Assembly (NCBI GenBank): GCA_043818555.1
Contig: JBDRFP010000023.1
Coordinates: 1 to 44,638, forward strand
Source: JAUYIW01 sp043818555
Lineage (GTDB): Bacteria; Patescibacteriota; Patescibacteriia; UBA9934
Length of the DNA: 44,638 bases
Direction of reading: 5' to 3'
The position numbers and the translations under genes were made by a program. The notes below the pieces were generated by a model that saw nothing but the letters and a program-made list of their open reading frames with translations, ran no database searches and was not told where the DNA came from. Below are positions 15,871 through 20,645 of the stretch, piece after piece. Position 1 is the stretch's first letter. Every line of letters begins with the position of its first letter.

Positions 15871-16047
15871 CTAGTCCTCCGTAGCAGGCGCCTGCCTGCC
15901 CATGGTCTCAGCCAGGCGGTCGATTCTCATTTCCAGGTTTTTGAGCTCGGCCAGGATGCATCTGGCACAGCGGGGGTCGATCCCCACGGATTCGGGCTCG
16001 TCTTCGGTGGGGCTCTCAGTCATTTTGACCGAGTCTTTCTCTGCCAT
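15871..16047 (-). CDS. Small protein of unknown function, 58 residues
   Basis: ATG at 16045-16047 with GGAGG 6 nt upstream. Acidic N-terminal half, then a CARC pair (two Cys three apart, ~27-30) and a predicted helix (LAELKNLEMRIDRLAETMG). No family recognised. Last gene of the small-gene island; it ends with TAG and is followed by the GNRA hairpin. The G/C-rich third positions differ from the neighbouring rpsO. Confidence 0.65.
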   Translation of the reverse strand: MAEKDSVKMTESPTEDEPESVGIDPRCARCILAELKNLEMRIDRLAETMGRQAPATED

Positions 16048-16082
16048 GATTTTCCTCCATGGCTTGGGTTAAGCACCTGACT

Positions 16083-16228
16083 TTCGAAGCTAACAAGCTA
16101 GTCAGCTAATGAAGCTAACGAAGCTAATTCTCTTCGAGTGCCCCCGGTGAACGATCTTTCGATCGCCCACCGGGACGTTGACGCTAGTCGTCGGCAATGT
16201 CCCACCAGGACATGCCTTCCTCGTCGAG
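16083..16228. repeat. 146-bp direct repeat, copy 1
   Basis: 144 of 146 positions are identical to 16696-16841. It covers an AGCTA array, a GNRA hairpin and the last 45 bases of the upstream small gene. Confidence 0.9.
16143..16174 (-). other. GAAA-capped hairpin, copy 1
   Basis: Minus strand: 14-bp stem (CCCGGTGGGCGATC with GATCGTTCACCGGG, two G-U pairs) with GAAA tetraloop, 9 nt after the stop of the 16184 gene. Confidence 0.75.
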
Positions 16229-16597
16229 CCAGTCGGCGCCTTCTGCCATGCGCGCGTACCAGTCGTCGTCTGACTCTTCCGGTATGGGCAGGCTGTCGAC
16301 CAGGTCGAGCATATCCTGGTAGCGCCGTCCTTCGTACAGCCACCGACCGGGAAGGTCGTTGGGCTGATATTGGCGGCACAGCGTTTGGGCGTCGCTTGCG
16401 AGTGCTGGATGCCGGTGCCAGAGCCAACCGAGGAAGTGCGCGACCCACAGGTGGGCGGCCTTCATCGATTCAAGGCTTTCAGCGCGCTTCTTGGCGTCTG
16501 GGTGACGCAGGCTTGCCTGCTCACGTTCTGCGACGAAGATGTAGGGTGCGGTGTCACCAGATTGCTCCGGCAACCATTCTACATACATTGCGTACAT
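16184..16597 (-). CDS. Small acidic protein of unknown function
   Basis: 137 residues if started at ATG 16595-16597; a TTG at 16645 would add 16. The ribosome-binding site is weak for both. Rich in Trp and Tyr (AHLWVAHFLGWLWHRHP) with an acidic end, DWLDEEGMSWWDIADD. The last 15 residues fall in the 146-bp repeat shared with the next gene. No domain recognised. No own promoter found, so it may be read with the genes upstream at 16818 and 17733. Confidence 0.6.
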   Translation of the reverse strand: MYAMYVEWLPEQSGDTAPYIFVAEREQASLRHPDAKKRAESLESMKAAHLWVAHFLGWLWHRHPALASDAQTLCRQYQPNDLPGRWLYEGRRYQDMLDLVDSLPIPEESDDDWYARMAEGADWLDEEGMSWWDIADD

Positions 16598-16695
16598 TGC
16601 CAATTCCGTTTCTTGAGTTCGTGTACGACCAAGGCGCAATGCCAAGGCCGAAAAAATAACATAAAATTGGCTTTTTGTTCTTTAGCCCACAGGCC

Positions 16696-16841
16696 TTCGA
16701 AGCTAACAAGCTAGTCAGCTAATGAAGCTAACGAAGCTAATTCTCTTCGAATGCCCCCGGTGAACGATCTTTCGATCGCCCACCGGGACGTTGACGCTAG
16801 TCGTCGGCAATGTCCCATCAGGACATGCCTTCCTCGTCGAG
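16696..16841. repeat. 146-bp direct repeat, copy 2
   Basis: Second copy of the block at 16083. The two differences are at 16751 and 16818; the latter turns a Trp codon into the stop TGA of the gene. Confidence 0.9.
16756..16787 (-). other. GAAA-capped hairpin, copy 2
   Basis: Identical to the hairpin at 16143-16174. It lies 30 nt after the actual stop and 9 nt after the stop that would be used if the TGA were read through. Confidence 0.75.
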
Positions 16842-17171
16842 GAGCTCGTCGATCTCCTCTTCATCGAGGTCGCAATCCCGGATACGCCGGCGTACGCGGT
16901 CGATCTCGCCGTCCGGGTCCTCGCTCATCATGAAGGCGTCGTGCCGGTAGTCGGGCGTATCCACCTCTTCGAGAAGCTCGTTGAAGTAGATGCCCAGCCT
17001 TTCAAGCATGTCGCGGACGCGGTTCTCGTCTGCTCCGGACTTGATCAGCTCGCTGATAGGACGAGCGCTGACCCTCCACGACGCTACCTGCAGGTAATCG
17101 ACCTGGAAACCGAGTTCCCGAAGGGCGCTAGTGAGCGCCTCTGTCCGTGTATCCTTCTTTTCCTTTGCCAT
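16818..17171 (-). CDS. Small acidic protein of unknown function, possibly shortened by a nonsense change
   Basis: 117 residues from ATG 17169-17171, with GGAG 7 nt upstream. N-terminal ELGFQVDYLQVASWRV looks like a small alpha/beta piece; the rest is helical and acidic (DLDEEEIDELLDEEGMS). It ends at TGA 16818-16820. In the neighbouring gene the same position is TGG, and the frame continues WDIADD to TAG. So the last seven codons were probably lost here, or an ancestral stop was lost there. No family recognised. Confidence 0.65.
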   Translation of the reverse strand: MAKEKKDTRTEALTSALRELGFQVDYLQVASWRVSARPISELIKSGADENRVRDMLERLGIYFNELLEEVDTPDYRHDAFMMSEDPDGEIDRVRRRIRDCDLDEEEIDELLDEEGMS

Positions 17172-17210
17172 TTTTTTCTCCAAGGGCTGAGATTTTAAGC
17201 TTTACGAAAA

Positions 17211-17240
17211 CCCCTGCGTGACGAAATTGTCGCACAAGGG
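17211..17240 (-). terminator. Hairpin ending the 17.2-17.7 kb structured region
   Basis: CCCTTGTGCGAC and GTCACGCAGGGG (minus strand) pair over 12 positions with one mismatch and two G-U pairs, loop AATTTC, then TTTTCG. Weak U-tract. Confidence 0.5.
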
Positions 17241-17718
17241 CCTCCTATTGTCCTACCGAAGAATACAAGTTTTTCGATTCTAGCTTCTAGATTCTAGCTT
17301 CTATTATTCGGTAGCGCCCGATCTGTGATCGGGCGAGTCCTTGGTCCGGCAATATCCTATCTAGCCATTCCAAGGGGTTCGGGGAAAACGCCCCGGGCGT
17401 CGTCGGCAATATACCAACTAGCTTGCCGGGCAGAGCACCTGGTTTGCTACAAGCGACATTATTGTGGGCGGCTTTATTACCGGCCACACAGATCGCTTGC
17501 TTGCCCTCGTGCCACCATTGAGAGCCTTTTGTTACGTGTCGGCCGCTGGTGGGCGACCCTAGGAGTTATTTTGGGCGGGCTCTCCGGGCCCGTTCTGTTC
17601 ACCGAATTGACTCGGCTTCATGGGGCCTCCTTTTGTATATCGTCCCCCCATGCCTATTCTGCTGGTGCAGAAAAGGTGTGGGGGGACGGCGACCGCGGTA
17701 TAGAATACCACGGTCGCC
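17241..17718 (-). ncRNA. Candidate structured RNA or structured intercistronic region
   Basis: About 480 nt between two small genes with no long reading frame. Minus-strand stems in order: GGCGACCG/CGGTCGCC with GGTAT/ATACC (17688-17718); CGTCCCCCCA/TGGGGGGACG with inner TTCTGC/GCAGAA (17641-17688); GGGC/GCCC near 17580; CAAGCGA/TCGCTTG around 17450-17500; CGGGG/CCCCG near 17390; CCTTGG/CCAAGG around 17340-17375; CGCCCGATC/GATCGGGCG (17316-17336). A 20-codon frame with a strong ribosome-binding site lies inside. No promoter was found next to it, so it may be part of the transcript from 18.4 kb. No known RNA class recognised. Confidence 0.45.
17559..17621 (-). CDS. Possible 20-residue peptide within the structured RNA region
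   Basis: AAAAGGAGG (17626-17634) lies 4 nt before ATG 17619-17621. The frame encodes 20 residues (MKPSQFGEQN then GPGEPAQNNS) and stops at TAG. The SD is as strong as for the real small genes, but the spacing is short and there is no homologue known to me. It could be a leader peptide or chance. Confidence 0.35.
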   Translation of the reverse strand: MKPSQFGEQNGPGEPAQNNS

Positions 17719-17732
17719 GAACGGTGTTGTGC

Positions 17733-18164
17733 TCAGGCCACGCGCATACGTCTCCCTGCGAGGGTGACGTACACTACCCCGCGAGCTTCGCGCTCGCGCT
17801 CGGCCTTGGCCTCGCGCTCGAGCTCGCTTGCGCGGCGCTCGAGCTTGTCGGCGCGGTCGCGCATGTCGCGCGACTTGCTCGCCACCCGGGCGTCGGACCC
17901 GGGAACCTGACGGCCGTTCTTGTCCATGATCCGGTTGCGGATCAGGATCTCAGCGGCGCGCTTGTTGGTTTTGTCGAGTTCCTCCGCCTGAGCGAAGTAC
18001 TCTTCCTTGAGCTCGACATCGCGCTCGGCCGAGGCCATGCGGATCAGGCCCGAGAAGCGAGCGCCGAAGCTCTGGACGAGGTCCAGAGCCTCGGCCAGTT
18101 CGCTGGCCTCTGCGCGCAGGCGCGCGGCCTTGTGCCGCAGGGAATCGGAATAGTTATGACACAT
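17733..18164 (-). CDS. Coiled-coil protein of unknown function
   Basis: 143 residues from ATG 18162-18164, with AAGGAGA 6 nt upstream. Long charged helices: LRHKAARLRAEASELAEALDL at ~9-29 and MRDRADKLERRASELEREAKAERERE at ~102-127, typical of coiled coils. The middle has NRAAEILIRNRIMDKNGRQVPG-like text. Strong G/C bias unlike the core genes. First gene after the 18.39 kb promoter, behind a leader of about 215 nt with an attenuator-like hairpin. Confidence 0.65.
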   Translation of the reverse strand: MCHNYSDSLRHKAARLRAEASELAEALDLVQSFGARFSGLIRMASAERDVELKEEYFAQAEELDKTNKRAAEILIRNRIMDKNGRQVPGSDARVASKSRDMRDRADKLERRASELEREAKAEREREARGVVYVTLAGRRMRVA

Positions 18165-18290
18165 GAGAATCTCCTTCTTTTGTTTGATGTTTTGGGGTTG
18201 TAAGGACAGCGGGACTAAATATCGATAAATCGATTCCTAGCCCCAGCACTCATTACAATAAAATGTGCAACCTACACTTTGCGAGCGACA

Positions 18291-18380
18291 AAGTAAAAGG
18301 CGGATTTGCTTTGCTCAATTAGAGAGATCTGCAAACCCGCCCATTACTTAATCCGTATCTCTCCAGTACGAATTGTTAAC
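18291..18380 (-). ncRNA. Leader RNA with terminator-like hairpin and possible pseudoknot
   Basis: The first ~90 nt after the 18.39 kb promoter. GGCGGGTTTGC (18331-18341) pairs with GCAAATCCGCC (18299-18309) over 11 bp with one G-U, followed by TTTTACTTT, so transcription may stop here. The hairpin loop contains ATCTCTC (18322-18328), complementary to GAGAGAT just upstream (18357-18363). That allows a pseudoknot. It may be a small RNA in its own right, or an attenuator/riboswitch for the coiled-coil gene. Ligand and class unknown. Confidence 0.5.
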
Positions 18381-18385
18381 GGGAT

Positions 18386-18414
18386 ATAATAGCACAAAAT
18401 GACACTTTTGTCAA
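18386..18414 (-). promoter_or_regulatory. Strong promoter of the small-gene island
   Basis: TTGACA (18409-18414), 17-nt spacer, TATTAT (18386-18391). The spacer and flanks closely resemble the promoter at 24657-24685 (both spacers end in ATTTTGTGC). Confidence 0.8.
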
Positions 18415-18440
18415 GAGGAGAGGGTAATATTTTGGCTAGA

Positions 18441-18537
18441 ATTGGTCAAGTTGTTTCAAAGGTTTCAAGGGCTGCAAAGGTTTTAAAGGTTCAAAGCTCA
18501 CAGTTTATCGCCTACTTACTACTTACTACTTACTTTC
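18441..18537. repeat. Two short tandem-like tracts
   Basis: 18450-18497 repeats caaaggttt/aaaggttc units. 18511-18535 repeats ctacttact three times. No gene here. Confidence 0.5.
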
Positions 18538-18556
18538 GCAATCAAGCCATGTGTCG

Positions 18557-18607
18557 TATAATGTAAGAAACGATAACCACCCCCTACCCCTCCTTAAAAA
18601 GTAGGGG
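18557..18607 (+). promoter_or_regulatory. -10 box and leader hairpin of the Xer gene
   Basis: TATAAT (18557-18562) with a poor -35. CCCCTAC (18581-18587) can pair with GTAGGGG (18601-18607), which contains part of the ribosome-binding site GGGGAG, so translation may be damped by the hairpin. Confidence 0.45.
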
Positions 18608-18616
18608 AGAACAAAT

Positions 18617-19543
18617 ATGCCACGTCAAACACAGCTACAAAAGTACATCAAACAATTTCTAGAGTACTTAGAGGTCGAGCGCGGGAGAACTTCGCGTACT
18701 GTTCGTAACTACGACTTTTACCTTTGCCGATTTTGTGACTGGTCAAGCTGCTCTCACCCGTCAAAGATTACTCTCGACATTGTGCGCAAGTATCGCCTGC
18801 ATCTAAATCGTAATATTGAAGGCCGCGACGATGTGAATTTGAAAACATCGACTCAGAACTATCACCTAATTGCGCTTCGAAGCTTTTTAAAGTATTTACA
18901 AAAGATTGATGTTAAGTGCTTGGCACCGCAGAAGATCGAACTGGCAAAGCAAAGTACTCGCGAGGTGGCATTTTTAGAACCTGACGAGTTGGCACGACTT
19001 GTGAGCGTAGCAGACGACACGCCGGGAATCATTGGCCTGCGAGATAGAGCTATCCTCACCACTTTGTTCTCAAGCGGGATGCGAGTTTCTGAGCTCTCAA
19101 ACTTAAAGATAGACCAAATTAATTTAAAACGAGACGAGCTTACAGTGCGGGGCAAGGGTGGCAAGCATCGTGTGGTGTTTTTGTCTGACGAAGCTCGGAA
19201 GGCTCTGCGTGAGTACTTGGCAAAGCGCAAAGATACGTCGCCGTATTTGTTTGTAGGTCACGACCGCGCTCGGTTTGAGCGCGAGCCTTCCCCGCTAACG
19301 CCAAGGTCGATCCAGCGAGTAGTGGAAAAGTATGCCATAGCAGCGGGGATTACCAAAAAGATTACGCCGCATACACTCCGCCATACTTTCGCGACAGACC
19401 TTCTGCGTAACGGAGCCGACATTCGTTCTGTGCAATCCATGTTGGGCCATGAGTCAATTACAACCACGCAGGTTTACACTCATGTAACAGATAGGCAGTT
19501 GAGAAAGGTTCATAAAAAGTTTCACGGCAAACCCACCTCCTAG
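18617..19543 (+). CDS. Tyrosine site-specific recombinase, XerC/XerD type
   Basis: 308 residues, as in XerC/D. N-terminal SAM-like DNA-binding domain (~5-95), catalytic domain after ~115. Catalytic residues visible: Arg in SSGMRVSEL, Lys in GKGGKHRVVF, HTLRHTFAT (His and Arg), LGHESITTTQVYTH (His and nucleophile Tyr). It most likely resolves chromosome dimers at dif; many CPR genomes have a single Xer protein (general knowledge), so I do not choose between C and D. Stop TAG is followed after 2 nt by a dispersed 40-bp repeat. Confidence 0.93.
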   Translation: MPRQTQLQKYIKQFLEYLEVERGRTSRTVRNYDFYLCRFCDWSSCSHPSKITLDIVRKYRLHLNRNIEGRDDVNLKTSTQNYHLIALRSFLKYLQKIDVKCLAPQKIELAKQSTREVAFLEPDELARLVSVADDTPGIIGLRDRAILTTLFSSGMRVSELSNLKIDQINLKRDELTVRGKGGKHRVVFLSDEARKALREYLAKRKDTSPYLFVGHDRARFEREPSPLTPRSIQRVVEKYAIAAGITKKITPHTLRHTFATDLLRNGADIRSVQSMLGHESITTTQVYTHVTDRQLRKVHKKFHGKPTS

Positions 19544-19545
19544 CT

Positions 19546-19585
19546 ATCTCGACCGAGCCAGGCTTCATGGCGAGCCGAGAGATCT
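19546..19585. repeat. Dispersed 40-bp repeat, copy 2
   Basis: 36 of 40 identical to 6043-6082, beginning 2 nt after the Xer stop codon. Confidence 0.7.
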
Positions 19586-19629
19586 CCCGACTGCCTTCGG
19601 TCGCTCGAGATGGTAGAAAGGGCAAAGAC

Positions 19630-19658
19630 TTGATTAATTCTTTAAAATGTGCTATTCT
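19630..19658 (+). promoter_or_regulatory. Promoter of the tRNA-Arg/tRNA-His unit
   Basis: TTGATT (19630-19635), 17-nt spacer, TATTCT (19653-19658). A CGCCG/CGGCG hairpin follows before the first tRNA. Confidence 0.65.
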
Positions 19659-19689
19659 GTGGTCGCCGAATATCGGCGAGCTTTGAAAT

Positions 19690-19766
19690 GCGTCCGTAGC
19701 TCAATTGGAGAGAGCAAGAGGGTTCGAACCTCTAGGTTGCAGGTTCGAGTCCTGCCGGACGTACCA
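19690..19766 (+). tRNA. tRNA-Arg(UCG)
   Basis: Seven-base acceptor (first pair G-U), D-stem GCTC/GAGC, anticodon stem AGAGG/CCTCT with loop GTTCGAA (anticodon TCG), T-stem GCAGG/CCTGC with TTCGAGT loop, encoded ACCA end. Base 32 is G, as in the other Arg tRNA of the window. Confidence 0.9.
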
Positions 19767-19767
19767 T

Positions 19768-19843
19768 GTCGGTCATGGTGTAATGGTTAACACTCAAGTT
19801 TGTGGTACTTGCAATACGGGTTCGATTCCCGTTGACCGCCCCA
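19768..19843 (+). tRNA. tRNA-His(GUG)
   Basis: Anticodon loop TTGTGGT between CAAGT/ACTTG gives anticodon GTG. D-stem GTGT/ACAC, T-stem ACGGG/CCCGT with TTCGATT loop, CCA encoded. G-1 (19768) can face C73 as expected for tRNA-His. The first acceptor pair would be T-C, a mismatch. Confidence 0.9.
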
Positions 19844-19847
19844 TGAG

Positions 19848-19875
19848 AAAAGGACTGTGAAAACAGCCTTTTTTT
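19848..19875 (+). terminator. Terminator after tRNA-His
   Basis: AAGG(a)CTGT, GAAA loop, ACAGCCTT, then a run of T. Confidence 0.75.
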
Positions 19876-19878
19876 CAT

Positions 19879-20043
19879 GGGCATTCGAGGAGTCGAATTC
19901 AGGCCTTCTGTCGATTCCCGCATGCCCCGTAGTGAGCTTGGTTGATAGTCAGCAAAATCGAGGAGGAAGCCGGAGGCGATTTCGGGCTAGGGCTGTTAGC
20001 TCCTACAGCGACGCCACGAGCTCTACTACGGGGTTGACCGCTC
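19879..20043 (+). other. Structured segment ending in a partial copy of the tRNA-His 3' end
   Basis: GGGCAT/ATGCCC, then CCCCGTAGTGAGCT with AGCTCTACTACGGGG (14 bp, one bulge) enclosing AAATCG/CGATTT. The segment ends in GTTGACCGCTCCATGA, which matches the end of tRNA-His (GTTGACCGCCCCATGA) in 15 of 16 bases, and has its own terminator. It may be a tRNA-derived remnant or a small RNA. Confidence 0.4.
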
Positions 20044-20053
20044 CATGAAAAAA

Positions 20054-20077
20054 ATCTCCCAAAAGGGAGGTTTTTTC
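20054..20077 (+). terminator. Terminator of the 19.88-20.04 kb segment
   Basis: CTCCC, AAAA loop, GGGAG, then TTTTTTC. Confidence 0.75.
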
Positions 20078-20084
20078 TTTGCAC

Positions 20085-20118
20085 TTGACAGATTTTCACT
20101 TATCTGGCATGCTATAAA
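20085..20118 (+). promoter_or_regulatory. Extended -10 promoter before the tRNA-like element
   Basis: TG-C-TATAAA (20110-20118) predicts a start at about 20125. TTGACA lies at 20085-20090, but 22 nt away, too far for normal pairing. Confidence 0.5.
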
Positions 20119-20125
20119 TAGCTTA

Positions 20126-20193
20126 AGCGGGGTAGCTCATAGATGAGCGCTCGACTACTAACCGAGATTGTCGGTCCGATTCCGACACCCGCT
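20126..20193 (+). tRNA. Degenerate tRNA or tRNA-like domain
   Basis: Acceptor AGCGGG/CCCGCT (position 7-66 mismatched), D-stem GCTC/GAGC with a 6-nt loop lacking the GG pair, anticodon-like arm CTCGA/CCGAG with loop CTACTAA (anticodon would be ACT), T-stem GTCGG/CCGAC with loop TCCGATT. No CCA. These defects argue against a working tRNA. An ACU anticodon would be Ser, but there is no long variable arm. Confidence 0.45.
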
Positions 20194-20389
20194 CAAGTTT
20201 GTTGCCTCAAGTTGCGGCTTGCACCCAGGGACGGAAACTCCTTGAGCCTGAGGTAAGGCTGGGGCGCGCTAGACGCGTCTAGGATGAGTGAGCACGCAAC
20301 TGCTGTTCCGCTTGCGAGAGGATCGTTCACTGGGGCTTGCCTCAAAACGTGGTAGCCGGACCTGGCTCCGGAAACTCGCAGACGACCTT

Positions 20390-20427
20390 GGGCCCTGTCG
20401 ACATAAGTCGATGGGGCCCTCTTTTTT
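20390..20427 (+). terminator. Strong terminator before polA
   Basis: GGGCCC/GGGCCC outer stem with inner TCGAC/GTCGA, then TCTTTTTT. Confidence 0.85.
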
Positions 20428-20438
20428 GTCGAGTATCG

Positions 20439-20474
20439 AAAGTAGTCAGTAGCCAGCATTCAGCAGTCAGTAGT
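20439..20474. repeat. AGTAGTCAGTAGC-type dispersed repeat, copy 1
   Basis: Units agtagtcag/tagccag/cattcag. Related copies at 21518-21552 (inside polA) and 42291-42319. The 20475-20645 interval between this and polA shows nothing further except a possible TACACT -10 box 8 nt before the polA ATG. Confidence 0.65.
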
Positions 20475-20645
20475 TTTACTTTCTGACGAGCAGGTGATCG
20501 GCGAGGAAGAATCTAGCGTAGCGTTTGGGTTCAGGCGCTTCGCTGGATCCTTCGCCAAACGACAAACGAGCGCTCAGGAAGTTATGATCGCATGATTGCT
20601 TTCTGGGCTTTATTTTGTCGCCCAAACAAGTTACACTAGACCTGT

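Larger units (their letters stand above)
20125..20427 (+). ncRNA. About 300-nt structured RNA that begins with a tRNA-like domain
   Basis: Starts right after the promoter and ends at a strong terminator. After the tRNA-like part (20126-20193) come CCTCAAG/CTTGAG...GAGG (20203-20253), the CTAGAC/GTCTAG hairpin (20270-20283), GTGA..CGCAA/TTGCG..TCAC (20288-20330) and CCGGA/TCCGG (20357-20372). No reading frame of note. Not matched to RNase P, tmRNA or SRP signatures. It sits immediately before polA. Confidence 0.5.

Noticed and set aside
16083..16740. Possible CRISPR array from the repeated agctaa/agctag units
   Set aside because: Units are 6-9 nt, imperfect, and there are no regular 30-40 nt spacers or cas genes.
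16818..16820. TGA as a sense codon (glycine or selenocysteine) in the small acidic protein
   Set aside because: The aligned codon in the sister gene is TGG, and comM and lspA end in TGA, so a plain stop fits better. No SECIS-like structure was seen.
17287..17487. 66-codon frame from a GTG start
   Set aside because: No SD and it overlaps several stems; better explained as structured non-coding DNA.
19879..20043. tmRNA 5' end on the minus strand (GGGGC then GGAATCGAC text)
   Set aside because: Only the first ~25 nt look similar; the required downstream length is occupied by plus-strand tRNA genes, and no matching tRNA-like 3' end exists.
20126..20193. Functional tRNA-Ser(ACU)
   Set aside because: No long variable arm, no GG in the D-loop, altered T-loop, mismatched stems and no CCA.
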